Shown: piece by piece, positions 1 through 9,899 of the stretch | Numbering within the stretch: the stretch's first letter is position 1 | How the letters are laid out: every line of letters begins with the position of its first letter | NCBI RefSeq assembly: GCF_000744105.1 | Contig: NZ_JQLH01000001.1 | Location: 3,919,001-3,983,000 of the forward strand | DNA: 64,000 bases | Origin: Maribacter forsetii DSM 18668 | GTDB lineage: Bacteria; Bacteroidota; Bacteroidia; Flavobacteriales; Flavobacteriaceae | Reading direction: 5' to 3' | Program-made: the position numbers and the translations under genes | The notes under the pieces: model-generated | What the model saw: only the letters and a program-made list of their open reading frames with translations | The model's database searches: none | What the model was told of the DNA's origin: nothing

Positions 1-1088
1 AAATCTCTACAACTTCCTCTATCTTATCGATATAACAAAACTCATCTGTTTGATGAGCCATTTCTGGTTGACCCGGACCTAAAATAACCGTTGGTATACC
101 TCCATATGCACCTTGTAGTACAGAGCCATCAGTGAGATAAGGCAATGCTTTAGGATAGCCGGGAGTATTCTCTGAAATACCACAAGCATTATATACCCTT
201 TGAACAAAAGGGTCTTTTTCTTCTGTGGAAACAGCTATTAAATCTGTTAAGGTTTCAATCGATACTTCCTCTCCCAGTTCGTCTTTAATTTTAGCTAAAA
301 GCTTATCGTGACCTACTTTAGTTGTAGTTCTAGCATCTATGGTGAATTCAGCATAATCTGGTACAGAATTAATGTTTTGCCCGCCAAAAACCTTCCCTAC
401 ATTCACTGTCGGCAAACCAAGCAAATCATCCTCTTCAACGTCAAAATCAAATTTTTCAATCTTTGAAATAGCCTTGGCTGCTTTATAAATTGCATTTTCT
501 CCTAAATGTGGCATAGAGGAATGAGCTGTGACCCCAGAAAATGAAAGATTAAGATAGAGTCCGCCTTTATGACCAATTGCCGGAATATTAGCAGTTGGTT
601 CACCAACCACAATACCACCTGCCTTACCAAGTCTTGGATATGTTTTTATTAAATCTTTAGCGCCTTGGCAACCCAATTCTTCACCTGCTGTTAATACCAA
701 CCTCACGCCACCTTCAGGAGACCCTAATGAGAAAGCATTTATCGCAGCTACAACCATAGCAGCAACTCCGCTTTTCATATCACTTGATCCCCGTCCATAT
801 AATTTTCCGTTCTTCTCTTCTCCTCCAAAAGGATCTACTGACCATTTTTCAGAACCTAAGGGAACAGTATCAAAATGCCCTGTAAAAACTATTGGTAAAT
901 CAGTTTCAGAAAATCCTTTTCCTGCAATAACATGTATTCGTTTACCTTCAAAAGGTACGTATTCAACATCAAACCCATGTTCCTCCAATAATTCACCCAC
1001 ATATTTAGCCGCATAATACTCGTTACCCGGCGGGTTTACGGTATCCATAGCTATGAGTCTTTTTGTAAGATCCAATACGTTAATCATA
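1..1088 (-). CDS. M20 family metallopeptidase/deacylase (ArgE/DapE-like), 3' end cut by window
   Basis: The reading frame is open from an ATG at 1088 to the window edge, giving 362 residues; the C-terminus lies outside. The M20 di-zinc site is visible: GHFDTVP (H71, D73), GRGSSDM (D103), TAGEELG (E136/E137) and GEPT (E163), plus a late AHQTDEF histidine. The family hydrolyses N-acyl amino acids or small peptides (ArgE, DapE, carboxypeptidase G2); the exact substrate cannot be read from the sequence. No signal peptide is seen, so it is probably cytoplasmic. It is the last visible gene of the minus-strand locus led by the sigma/FecR/SusCD genes. A deacylase would fit a locus that handles N-acylated compounds, but that is inference. 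Confidence 0.85.
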
Positions 1089-1132
1089 ATTTGTAATCTT
1101 TTAAATTATTAATATTGATTAAATCATTAGAC

Positions 1133-2545
1133 CTAACTAATTATGTCTAATGGCTTGGTTGTTTTCCAATTTCCTCTTGTAAAATCAGGAAACTCTTGTG
1201 GGGCACCATTTTGTGCAACAGAAGCTTCACTTAATGCGCCAACAGAACTCCAATAACAACCTTCATATACGTTTTGATCTAAAGGCACTCCATTTCTTAA
1301 ACACTCAATAATACGGTATCTCATTATAAAGTCCATTCCACCATGGCCTCCCATTTTCTTTGCTAATTCTCCCAAGCGTAGGTATAATGGATGTTCATAC
1401 TTTTCAAATATCTTTTGTAATTGCTCTCCTTCGGCATATTCATGGTGATTTCCAGGACCTCCCTCTACGCCACCTTCTAAAGCAACACGAGTTGGAAAAC
1501 CAGTCAAAGTACCTTTTGTTCCTTGAATCAGGTTATGTCTAGTATACGGTCTAGGGCTAGTTTCGTCCCATTGAACCATAATTGTTCTACCTAAATGCGT
1601 TTTAACGATAGATGTATTTATATCACCACCCTTAAAATCTAATTGGTTCCATTTATGGTCAGGCGGAAAGTTTTTAGCAGCATATAAATTCCTTCCTTTT
1701 CCCGGAGAAGAAAATGAGTTTATAAATTTAAAGTTATCTTCTCCCCTTGCCAGGTTCATGTATTGAGCAACCGGACCTAAACCATGTGTTGGATAAAGGT
1801 TACCATCGCGATTTGCATATTCATATGTTCGCCAAGAGCCAGTGCCACGTTCTACATCGTTCATCTGAAATCTTAATTCATGAATGTAGGCAGCCTCCCC
1901 ATGAAGTAATTCGCCAATAACACCCTTTCTACACATATTCAAATAGAGCAATTCTTCCCTATTATAATTGACATTTTCCATCATCATACAATGCTTCTGG
2001 GTTTTCTCAGAAGTATCAACTATTTCCCACATTTCTTCTAAAGTCAAAGCAAGGGGAACTTCCACAAAAACGTGTGCTCCGCTTTTCATAGCTTCAATAG
2101 CCATCGGTGCGTGTAAAGACCATGGAGTACAAACAAAAACTGCATCTGGCTTTTCCTTTTTTAGCATTTTTTTCCAATCGTTTTCACCATCGGTATATAA
2201 AGTAATATCCTTATGTCGGGTTCCTGCACCGTTCTCTATACAAGCCTTCGCGGATCTTTCTGCTAAATCTTCATATAAGTCGCTGATTGCAACGACCTCT
2301 GTTCCTTCTATAGCGGAAATTTGTTCAACGTGACCGGCTCCTCGATCACCTACACCTATAAACGCACATTTAACGGTATCTAATTTTGGTGCGGAAAAAC
2401 CACCCATATAAATGGCTCCTGATTTTGATGCTGGTATATTATTAATGCTGCTACCAAGAATTGAATTTGACCATACCGAGGCAGATGCCAAACCCATACC
2501 TGCAATCGTTGTTTTTTTTATAAAATTTCTTCTATTAGAACTCAT
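1133..2545 (-). CDS. Tat-exported Gfo/Idh/MocA-fold protein, GH109-like
   Basis: 470 residues. The N-terminus has a twin-arginine signal (SSNRRNFIKK followed by a hydrophobic stretch to about residue 28), so export in folded form with bound NAD is expected. The Rossmann domain starts near residue 60 (GVGDRGAGH, 64-72). The usual EKP motif is EVP (162-164). Around residues 249-260 is GNLYPTHGLGPV, a motif I associate with GH109 enzymes, which use a tightly bound NAD to cleave alpha-N-acetylgalactosaminides and related glycosides. It lies 58 bp downstream of the PQQ dehydrogenase gene and 45 bp upstream of the M20 gene. GH109 membership is likely. The actual substrate is open, and a plain secreted oxidoreductase remains possible. 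Confidence 0.8.
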   Translation of the reverse strand: MSSNRRNFIKKTTIAGMGLASASVWSNSILGSSINNIPASKSGAIYMGGFSAPKLDTVKCAFIGVGDRGAGHVEQISAIEGTEVVAISDLYEDLAERSAKACIENGAGTRHKDITLYTDGENDWKKMLKKEKPDAVFVCTPWSLHAPMAIEAMKSGAHVFVEVPLALTLEEMWEIVDTSEKTQKHCMMMENVNYNREELLYLNMCRKGVIGELLHGEAAYIHELRFQMNDVERGTGSWRTYEYANRDGNLYPTHGLGPVAQYMNLARGEDNFKFINSFSSPGKGRNLYAAKNFPPDHKWNQLDFKGGDINTSIVKTHLGRTIMVQWDETSPRPYTRHNLIQGTKGTLTGFPTRVALEGGVEGGPGNHHEYAEGEQLQKIFEKYEHPLYLRLGELAKKMGGHGGMDFIMRYRIIECLRNGVPLDQNVYEGCYWSSVGALSEASVAQNGAPQEFPDFTRGNWKTTKPLDIIS

Positions 2546-2602
2546 GATTTATGTTTTTTCTATTAAATATTATATTTCTAAATAGTCTGGTAGTTGCAAA
2601 TT

Positions 2603-4219
2603 TTAAAGTGCTACTTTATACTTTACAACTTCATCTTCAGTAATACTTGGGTGACCGTTACCAAATGATGCCCTTACATAACTAAGCACATCTGCCAATT
2701 CTTTATCTGTAAGAAATTTAAAACTGGGCATATCTTGGTTATATGTTTTTCCTTGAACTACTAATTTACCAGACACCCCCTCAATTACACTTTTCATGAA
2801 TCTCTCTTTATCGCCAACACCTTCTGTTTTGGATAATGGAGGAAAAAAACCATCACTACCAGAACCATCGGCTTTATGACAAGAGGCACAATATTTTTGA
2901 TAAACAGCCATACCCGCACCTGCAATACCATTAGCCATAGCATCATTATCAACAGGCGTCTGTTTCTCTGTCATCTCTACCAAACTGCTCCTTAAATCGT
3001 CACTTGCCTGTCGAATTCTAATTATGCGATCATCATCTATCATTGGTAATTTTGCATCACTATAAAATTCAGGATTGGCTTTTGGGTGCCAGTCTTTATT
3101 ACTAGTACATAAATATATATCGCCATTAGGCGCTACGATAACATCTCTTATTCTACCAAACTGTCTATTGAAAGCTACGCTCTCCCCTTCTACTTTTGTT
3201 CCGTCCAAAGAAAGTTTTAAAACTCTTAAGCTTGTACCTTTTAGAGAACCCACCAGAATACTGTTAGTCCACTCAGGAATTGTGTTTGAACCAAAATAAG
3301 CAATACCTGAAGGTGCAATGGTCGGTGTCCATTCTTTTATAGGCTCTACTATTGTAGAATCTTTACAGTATGCAATTTCATAAGGTTCATTGCAGTAGCC
3401 TGTAACATCTGGCCAACCATAATTGCCATTTGCTTTAATGATATTCAATTCATCATCATTAGCTTCGCCATGCTCCGAACTATATAATATATTATTGACC
3501 ATCACCAAACCTTGCACATTTCTGTGACCTCTAGAATAAACAGGACTATCTTTTATAGGATTATCGGCGGGTATAGAACCATCAAGATTTAATCTCAATA
3601 TTTTACCTGATATTACACTCGTATTCTGAGCTAATCTTTTCTTTCCAGCATCACCAAGGCACAAGAAAACTTTATTATCTGGAGAAATCACAATTCTACT
3701 TCCATTATGATAGCTTCTTCCAGGTATATCCTCCAACAATATTATAGGGGTTTCTAACTTACCATCTTTATAAGTATATCTAACCAATTTAGACCATATC
3801 TCATCATTTTTAGAATAGGTGTAATGTAAGAAAACATAAGGATGTAGGTCCATATCTGGATGTACAGCAAAACCTAAAAGACCATAAGATTTCTTAACTA
3901 GCACATCATCTACCTGTAATAGCGTTTTTATTTCTCCAGTATCCGTATTCAATTGGTTAACTGTTCCTTTTATTTCTGTAAACCACAAAATATCACTATC
4001 CTCCCCACCCCAACAAAGATCCCAAGGATACTCCAAATCTGAAGCAACAACAGAAACGGCCAATTGAGAAGTCTCTAAAGTCTTTTTAAATAAATCTTTT
4101 TGGTAAGATGTGTTTTCACTTGATTTTTTATTAGTATCGGCACAGGAAAAATTCAATACTACCACCAACAAAACACAAGCATTTAAAGCTCTTACAATTA
4201 TATTTCGTTTTAAATTCAT
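2603..4219 (-). CDS. PQQ-type sugar dehydrogenase (GSDH fold) fused to cytochrome c, lipoprotein
   Basis: 538 residues. The lipobox LNFSC ends at Cys26, so the protein is lipid-anchored in the envelope. Residues of about 50-400 form the glucose/sorbosone dehydrogenase beta-propeller (YPWDLCWGG, LLGFAVHPD, YHNGSRIVISPD, RGHRNVQGL, SSEHGEANDDELN), the fold of soluble PQQ-dependent aldose dehydrogenases. The C-terminus carries a class I cytochrome c domain with CASCH at 444-448 and a likely axial Met497 in DMPSF. The fusion suggests that electrons from periplasmic sugar oxidation pass directly to an internal haem and then to the respiratory chain. It sits in the minus-strand run of region 1 between the GNAT and GH109-like genes. 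The substrate is unknown. Confidence 0.85.
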   Translation of the reverse strand: MNLKRNIIVRALNACVLLVVVLNFSCADTNKKSSENTSYQKDLFKKTLETSQLAVSVVASDLEYPWDLCWGGEDSDILWFTEIKGTVNQLNTDTGEIKTLLQVDDVLVKKSYGLLGFAVHPDMDLHPYVFLHYTYSKNDEIWSKLVRYTYKDGKLETPIILLEDIPGRSYHNGSRIVISPDNKVFLCLGDAGKKRLAQNTSVISGKILRLNLDGSIPADNPIKDSPVYSRGHRNVQGLVMVNNILYSSEHGEANDDELNIIKANGNYGWPDVTGYCNEPYEIAYCKDSTIVEPIKEWTPTIAPSGIAYFGSNTIPEWTNSILVGSLKGTSLRVLKLSLDGTKVEGESVAFNRQFGRIRDVIVAPNGDIYLCTSNKDWHPKANPEFYSDAKLPMIDDDRIIRIRQASDDLRSSLVEMTEKQTPVDNDAMANGIAGAGMAVYQKYCASCHKADGSGSDGFFPPLSKTEGVGDKERFMKSVIEGVSGKLVVQGKTYNQDMPSFKFLTDKELADVLSYVRASFGNGHPSITEDEVVKYKVAL

Positions 4220-4274
4220 TCTTTTCTTTTTAATATTAAGCGACTATAATAGTCTCTAAAAAATGACCAACTAC

Positions 4275-5144
4275 CTACCCCAACTCTGGGCCCGCAATTA
4301 AAAATTGCTTATTTAACAAACCTGCAAAAGAATTGTCTTTCAAATACATTCTTACAAATGACCTTTGAAAAGAGAATCCTAAACCAACTAATCGCTCTTT
4401 GAACTTGAACTGATCATGCAAAACATCGATTACTATAGATTGACCGATGTTATGTTCAAGAATGATCTCAATGAGGTTTAAAGCATCATCTACGGTTTCT
4501 GCCATAAGTGGACCTAATTGAAAATAATTGCTGCCAGGTCTTAAGAAAACATAGGCTACGATACACTCATTTCTTATAAGACACCATGCCTTATTTTTTT
4601 TCTTTAAAAAATTGATTAAATCAAGTCTGTTAGCTCCAAAATAATTCAAATCAAGTGCAGATAACTCTTCCATATCATTTACTGATATAGCCCTAACAGT
4701 ATCTCTACTACTATTATTTATAGTTGTATCAAAATCGGTAGTTATCATTCGGTCAACTTCCAGTTCTTCTTGAAAACCTATTTTTTTATACACTGGAATA
4801 CCTGCCGCAGTCGCATCTAATTTTATTGATTTACAGCCTTCTAATTTTTCAATAATCGTATTCAATAGATTCTTACTAACTCCCAATCCTCGAAAGGCTT
4901 TAGATACCAGCATCATCCCGATCCATGCAACATCATTTTTATAATTTATAGCTGTTACCGTACCAACTATTTCATTATTATATGTTGCTACAAGACACAA
5001 ATTAGAATTCAGTTCTAAAAACATTTGCCAATCTATCTGGGTTTGATTCCAATTTTCTGCAATAACCAATTTCATTGCTCCCGGTATATCGTTGACAGCC
5101 ATTTGTCTGACTATAATATTTGTTAGTACAATTTCCATCTCCAC
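4275..5144 (-). CDS. GNAT family N-acetyltransferase, probably two GNAT-like domains
   Basis: 289 residues. The N-terminal half (about 9-140) is a GNAT domain: IVGTVTAINYKNDVAWIGMMLVSKAFRGLGVSKNLL contains the beta4 strand and the acetyl-CoA loop (here RGLGVS, near the usual R/Q-x-x-G-x-G/A). The C-terminal half (about 150-280) resembles the second domain seen in YitH-like acetyltransferases (AWCLIRNECIVAYVFLRPG, QLGPLMAETVDDALNLI). There is no signal peptide, so it is cytoplasmic. Its start is 3 bp after the stop of the DHDPS-family gene, so the two are almost certainly co-translated. Acetylation of an amine released in this pathway is a guess from context only. Confidence 0.75.
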   Translation of the reverse strand: MEMEIVLTNIIVRQMAVNDIPGAMKLVIAENWNQTQIDWQMFLELNSNLCLVATYNNEIVGTVTAINYKNDVAWIGMMLVSKAFRGLGVSKNLLNTIIEKLEGCKSIKLDATAAGIPVYKKIGFQEELEVDRMITTDFDTTINNSSRDTVRAISVNDMEELSALDLNYFGANRLDLINFLKKKNKAWCLIRNECIVAYVFLRPGSNYFQLGPLMAETVDDALNLIEIILEHNIGQSIVIDVLHDQFKFKERLVGLGFSFQRSFVRMYLKDNSFAGLLNKQFLIAGPELG

Positions 5145-5147
5145 TTT

Positions 5148-6215
5148 TTATTTAAGCCAACCCTCTAGATTCTCTGCTATAAAATCATCATCATTAAGTT
5201 CTGGGTAAGCCTTATAAATTCTATCTATTTCTGCTTTTTGTAAGGGGTCTAAATGGTCCTTTTCATTTAATGTCCACGTACCTTCTAAAAGCCCTTGTCT
5301 TCTTAATACTTCATGCAAACCCACAATGCACCCTTTGAAATTATTTGCAGCATCAAAAAATGCAGCATTACTATCTGTGATTTTAGCTGCCATGCTTAAC
5401 ATTTTAATCGAGTCTGTAGAATAAGCACCTTTCTTGATATTTTCTAAAAGAATTACAGCCTCTTTTGCCCAAACTGACCAATGCCCTAACAAGCCACCTA
5501 CAATTCTTTTCTTTATGACCACACCATTTGATTGTACTTCAAATTCAGTCATTAAATCAACCAAAATATTATCATCATTACCCGTATATAATGCTATCTG
5601 ATCTGCCCGACCAGACTCCACAACAGCACGAACTACATCAAAAGTTTGATATCTATTGAACGGAGCCATCTTAATTGCAACGACGTTTTCAATTTTTGCA
5701 AACTCTAGCCAAAAATCAAAATCTAAATAACGCCCACCCACAGCAGTTTGCATATAAAAACCTATAATGGGTATCACTTTAGACACCTCTCTGCAATGAT
5801 TCAACAAATCTTTATTAGATGCATCTGGTAATGAAGCCAAACTCAACAAAACAGCTTGATACCCTAAATCTGATGCTAACTGAGCTTCTTGTATCGCTTG
5901 ATTGGTTTTACCTATTACGCCAGCAATACGAAGAATGGTTCTATTTGCTTTCGATGTATAGCTATCCATTTCTTCTTTAGCCAATTCTAATACTGGTTTA
6001 AAAAGATTTACATCTGGTTTTCTTATTTCAAATTGGGTCGTATGAACGCCTACTGCCAAACCTCCAACGCCTGCATCCAAATAGTATCTTGACAAAGCTC
6101 TTTGCCTTTTTTCGTCTAACTTTCTATCTTGATTTAATGCCAAAGGATGTGCTGGAATTACGGTACCCTCATGAATTAATTCTTTCGCTTTTGGAGATAA
6201 TTTATTTATGCTCAT
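5148..6215 (-). CDS. Dihydrodipicolinate synthase/N-acetylneuraminate lyase family protein
   Basis: 355 residues, longer than the usual ~300 of the family because of a C-terminal extension. The Schiff-base lysine is K182 (VVAIKMAPF) and the upstream tyrosine is Y154 (GFYMQT). The pyruvate-binding loop reads GVHTTQF (57-63) instead of the usual GTTGE, which marks a sub-family away from true DapA. The family performs aldol cleavage or dehydration of 2-keto acids, as in sialic acid, KDG-type or deoxyglucarate catabolism. Its place among sugar and amide catabolic genes argues for a lyase of a keto sugar acid rather than lysine synthesis. It lies 124 bp downstream of the epimerase-like gene and 3 bp before the GNAT gene. 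Confidence 0.8.
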   Translation of the reverse strand: MSINKLSPKAKELIHEGTVIPAHPLALNQDRKLDEKRQRALSRYYLDAGVGGLAVGVHTTQFEIRKPDVNLFKPVLELAKEEMDSYTSKANRTILRIAGVIGKTNQAIQEAQLASDLGYQAVLLSLASLPDASNKDLLNHCREVSKVIPIIGFYMQTAVGGRYLDFDFWLEFAKIENVVAIKMAPFNRYQTFDVVRAVVESGRADQIALYTGNDDNILVDLMTEFEVQSNGVVIKKRIVGGLLGHWSVWAKEAVILLENIKKGAYSTDSIKMLSMAAKITDSNAAFFDAANNFKGCIVGLHEVLRRQGLLEGTWTLNEKDHLDPLQKAEIDRIYKAYPELNDDDFIAENLEGWLK

Positions 6216-6339
6216 ATCTACTCTTTATAATTTTTTACCGCTTTTTGACTTAGCGGTATTAACAATCTATATGCTTTTTTGAAATCTGTTCTACAACTAC
6301 TTACTACTATAGACTCTATTAAAAAGCCTTTGATACTTT

Positions 6340-7380
6340 TTAATACTTCCCGTCTTTTACTTCAAAATGTGTTGGCTTTCCATGAACTGACTTTTCTGTA
6401 TTTACCCAATCAGCAGTCCATTTAATTACCTCATCGGTCGAAACTTCTGGACCACCCATTTCTTTTGCAATTAATGACGAATTTGAAAGAAGTGCTAGGT
6501 CATCTTCCTCTCCTGTAAAAACCACTTCTTTATGCATTAGTTGTCCAAATTTAGTAGCTACATCTTTTACCGATATTGTTTCCAGCCCTGTAATATTCAG
6601 TATTTTAGCAGGACTCTCACACATTGACAATGACCTTAATATAAAAGCATTGGCATCACCTTGCCAAATCACATTGGCATAACCCATAGTAACATCTACA
6701 GGTTTATTATTCTTAACTTTTAAGGCTATATCTACTAAAACCCCATATCTCATTTCAACAGCATAATTAAGCCTGATCAATGAAATTGGAGTCTTGTTTT
6801 CCATACTTCCATATTGAAATAAGCGCTCTCTACCTAAACATGATTGTGCATATTCACCAACCGGTAGTGCTTGATCTGATTCTAAAGAACCTCCAGAATT
6901 AACATCTACCAAAGGATAAACACAGCCTGTAGAAAGAGCTACGATACGCGATTTCTTAAATTGTTCAACCACTAACCCTGGAATAAAAGAATTCATAACC
7001 CACGTATAAGGTTCGTTACCCTGTGTACCAAATTTTGTACCTGCCAAGTAAATTACATTTTCAACATCTGGTAGGCCTTTGATAAAACCCTGATTAACAA
7101 GGTCACCAGCGATCGTTTCAATACCAAGAGATTCTAAATAATCTTTATTCGCTGCTTGACTAAAACGAGAAACGCCAATTATCCTCTTCGTAACACCTGC
7201 CAAGTCACAGGCTTTTTTAGCCATATGAGCCATAGAAATACCCATTTTTCCAGAAACACCTAAGAAGATAATATCTCCTTTAAGTTCTTTCATCATATTT
7301 ACTACAGATAGCGTTGGTCTAGATATGGCTTCTTCTAATTCTTCTTCATTCTTAAAAACCTCTGGATATGTCTTTTTCAT
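6340..7380 (-). CDS. NAD-dependent epimerase/dehydratase-like protein (extended SDR)
   Basis: 346 residues. The Rossmann loop is GVSGKMG (41-47), followed by YLAGTKFG (111-118) and ALSTGCVYP (148-156), as in extended SDRs. The expected YxxxK catalytic pair reads YAQSC (Y177, C181); the lysine is a cysteine, confirmed in the DNA. The C-terminal part has epimerase-like substrate motifs (SLIRLNYAVEMRYGVLVDIA, NVIWQGDANAFILRSL). There is no signal peptide. It is flanked by the Nramp-like and DHDPS-family genes on the same strand. The altered site means ordinary epimerase chemistry cannot be assumed; it may use another base or have lost activity. Confidence 0.75.
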   Translation of the reverse strand: MKKTYPEVFKNEEELEEAISRPTLSVVNMMKELKGDIIFLGVSGKMGISMAHMAKKACDLAGVTKRIIGVSRFSQAANKDYLESLGIETIAGDLVNQGFIKGLPDVENVIYLAGTKFGTQGNEPYTWVMNSFIPGLVVEQFKKSRIVALSTGCVYPLVDVNSGGSLESDQALPVGEYAQSCLGRERLFQYGSMENKTPISLIRLNYAVEMRYGVLVDIALKVKNNKPVDVTMGYANVIWQGDANAFILRSLSMCESPAKILNITGLETISVKDVATKFGQLMHKEVVFTGEEDDLALLSNSSLIAKEMGGPEVSTDEVIKWTADWVNTEKSVHGKPTHFEVKDGKY

Positions 7381-7422
7381 CGTTCTTTATTATTAATTAT
7401 TTCGTTTAAATTTTAGAGCCCT

Positions 7423-8643
7423 TTACATTGTTAAATACCCAATAAGTTTTCCGTACATAAAATAGACAAGAGCACTAATTAGAATAAAACCTATAACCGC
7501 CATAATGTTTTGTAGAATACTGTTCTTATACTTGCCCATTATAGACTTGCTATTAAGAACCAAAAACAGACCAATGGCAATAAGTGGCACCCCAAGTATT
7601 GATGATGCCTGAGCCATTATTAATGCATATATTACATTACCTCTAAAAAAGACGGCAATGACCATACCTGCCAATAATATTATAGCCGTAAACACTTTAG
7701 GCATCTTTTGGTTCATTGAACTACCTAAACCCATGCTATCTGCCAGCAACCCACCACCAGTAACCGAATTGACCACAAGCGAAGAAAATGCTGCAGCCAT
7801 AAAACCAAAACCAAATATATATTTAGCAAAACTACCTAGTAACATTTCTAATTGAATAGCCATATCTGCGGCAGAGTTCACTGATATCCCCTTAGGTTTT
7901 AATGTCGCAGCTGCTGTAATCACCACAAGTGTCGATATTAACGCAAGCAGAAATACACCTATTTTAGTATCTCTAATACTTTTATGCATATCTACTAATT
8001 TCCAACCTTTACCTTGTACGAGGTATGCCTGAAAAAATGCATTATGTAAAACAAAGGTTGTACCTACCAGGGCCGCTATTTCATTAAAATCATCACCAGA
8101 AATCGCTCTCGGTATAAAACCCATAGCGGCAGCTTCTAAATCTGGTTTTATAAAAATAAGGTTGATAATAAATGCCAATATCAGGATGATGACCATTACC
8201 ATCATTATTTGCTCTAGTGCCTTATATAAATTTTTAGCATAAAATACGAGTATGATTGCTAATGGAGTATATATTAATGGCCAGACAGCTTCATTGATTC
8301 CTGTTAGTGTTTTCATGCCCATTCCAACCCCAAGGTTGTTCCCGAACTGAAAACTTAACGCAGCTAAAAATGAACATACTCCAATGGCAATTGATAACCA
8401 TTTACCATATTTTTCAGCGATCGTAGTCAACAAAGATTTCTCATGTAAAACACCATAACGGACACTCATAGTAGTATAAACACTCATAGAAATCGCTCCT
8501 AACGCTATTACCCACAATAACGAATAACCATGTGTAGCCCCAATTCTAGAAGAAACCGTAATACTACCAGGACCCAGAACTACTGCTGCTATTATAAACC
8601 CAGGACCTAAGGCTTTAAAGAAATTTTGTATTTTAGATTTCAT
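7423..8643 (-). CDS. Nramp-superfamily membrane carrier lacking the canonical metal site (copy 1)
   Basis: 406 residues with about 11 hydrophobic helices. The N-terminus LGPGFIIAAVVLGPGSITV aligns with Nramp helix 1, but the metal-binding DPGN reads GPGS (24-27). In helix 6 the usual MPHN reads VLHN (198-201). Both parts of the known transition-metal site are therefore altered, so Mn/Fe transport should not be assumed. The start codon overlaps the end of the preceding lipoprotein gene by 4 bp, a sign of translational coupling. The setting among sugar and amide catabolic genes suggests that it carries a pathway substrate, or an ion needed for it. That is inference. Confidence 0.75.
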   Translation of the reverse strand: MKSKIQNFFKALGPGFIIAAVVLGPGSITVSSRIGATHGYSLLWVIALGAISMSVYTTMSVRYGVLHEKSLLTTIAEKYGKWLSIAIGVCSFLAALSFQFGNNLGVGMGMKTLTGINEAVWPLIYTPLAIILVFYAKNLYKALEQIMMVMVIILILAFIINLIFIKPDLEAAAMGFIPRAISGDDFNEIAALVGTTFVLHNAFFQAYLVQGKGWKLVDMHKSIRDTKIGVFLLALISTLVVITAAATLKPKGISVNSAADMAIQLEMLLGSFAKYIFGFGFMAAAFSSLVVNSVTGGGLLADSMGLGSSMNQKMPKVFTAIILLAGMVIAVFFRGNVIYALIMAQASSILGVPLIAIGLFLVLNSKSIMGKYKNSILQNIMAVIGFILISALVYFMYGKLIGYLTM

Positions 8644-9899
8644 TTGGATGGTTGGTATTGCACAAGAACTGGATTAGACAATTGTTTGTAAAGCTTCTGT
8701 ATTTCTTTGGATGGGTTCTCACTATCAACTTTAAAAACTGAATACACATTATCTTCAAAGTATCTACTTCCTTTTGGTACTTTTAATTCGCCACTATCTA
8801 CAAACCTCCTGTCCCAATATCTCCCGTCACTATAAGAGTATGATATTTTAGTTTGAGCATCGGTCATTGGTGACATAGCACCATCTAAATTTTTATAATC
8901 AAATCGAATTCGAAGGCTTCCAAACCCATAATTGGTACTGTCATTATAAAAGCCAAACCAATTCGCATTTGCATCAATTGGATGCTTACGAAGTTCTTTA
9001 ACTGTATAATGAGAAATTAACGGTGGTTTATCGTAGAGGATTACTGTCTTTACTTTACCATCTTTAAGCGGGGTAAATGCATGCGTAAAGAACTTGTTCA
9101 TCGTCATTTCGTCATTTCTCAACATGGTCACAGTTAAACTATCTATCATTGTCATTTCTGAAGAAAACCGAAAAAATGGTAGACCTGCATAAAACTTATA
9201 TTCTCCTTTAAGTTGAATTTCTTCATAACCTTTTACTTTTCCTGAGCGGTATATTGAAATAACATATGGTCCTTTGTCTATATGAATTGAATCAAATTCA
9301 TGTAAATGCGCCATTGTTTTATACTCCTCGTTTTTCTTTTGAAAACTAGGAGACCAATGCATTTTAATATCTGGTCGTTCTAATTTTATTCCATCATATT
9401 CTTTTAAAGAAATGGAAGTAATTTGCCCTGGGGCCAATGGTATATTTTTTGAAGATCTTTTAGCCGTTAAATTTGCCTTATAAAATTCATTTTCAACAAA
9501 AAGATTCAACCACTCACCTTCTGCTTTCAAATCCGTAAGAGTCTCTTCATCTTTTTGAACAACAACCTGATACATATTGGTTTCATTTGATTGAATATGT
9601 ATTGGAAATAAACAACGAACAAGGTTAGAATCTAGTAATACTTCTAACGCATTTAAAATCTGTCCTTTTACTAAATTGCCATCATTAGTATCTTTTAAAA
9701 AAATAGCATTATTCTTAAGTTGATGTGTATCTATTGGTATTTTCACCTCTACATATTCCAAACCACGAGCCACACCTATCGGTTCTGTAATGGTTAGAGA
9801 ACCGATAACGCCATCATCTTTACAAGAAAAAAGCATTAATAGAACAGTGCATATTAAAATGTAACCACATGTGGTGAAAAAAATAATTCTTGATTTCAT
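8640..9899 (-). CDS. Lipoprotein of unknown function, beta-rich
   Basis: 419 residues. The signal peptide ends in LMLFSC (Cys26), so it is a lipoprotein. The rest is beta-strand rich and has no motif I can assign with confidence. Features such as VARGLEYVEVKIPID near residues 43-57, FYAGLPFFRFSSEMTMI and FGFYNDSTNYGFGSLRIRF recall carbohydrate-active beta-sandwich proteins, but this is only an impression. It is coupled by a 4-bp overlap to the Nramp-like gene, which suggests joint function in uptake or processing. A role as a glycan-binding or carbohydrate-modifying surface protein is possible. No catalytic residues can be named. Confidence 0.7.
   Translation of the reverse strand: MKSRIIFFTTCGYILICTVLLMLFSCKDDGVIGSLTITEPIGVARGLEYVEVKIPIDTHQLKNNAIFLKDTNDGNLVKGQILNALEVLLDSNLVRCLFPIHIQSNETNMYQVVVQKDEETLTDLKAEGEWLNLFVENEFYKANLTAKRSSKNIPLAPGQITSISLKEYDGIKLERPDIKMHWSPSFQKKNEEYKTMAHLHEFDSIHIDKGPYVISIYRSGKVKGYEEIQLKGEYKFYAGLPFFRFSSEMTMIDSLTVTMLRNDEMTMNKFFTHAFTPLKDGKVKTVILYDKPPLISHYTVKELRKHPIDANANWFGFYNDSTNYGFGSLRIRFDYKNLDGAMSPMTDAQTKISYSYSDGRYWDRRFVDSGELKVPKGSRYFEDNVYSVFKVDSENPSKEIQKLYKQLSNPVLVQYQPSK

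Noticed and set aside
1360..2333. Plus-strand ORFs inside the GH109-like gene
   Set aside because: They are mirror frames of a well-supported gene, with no family motif or ribosome-binding site.
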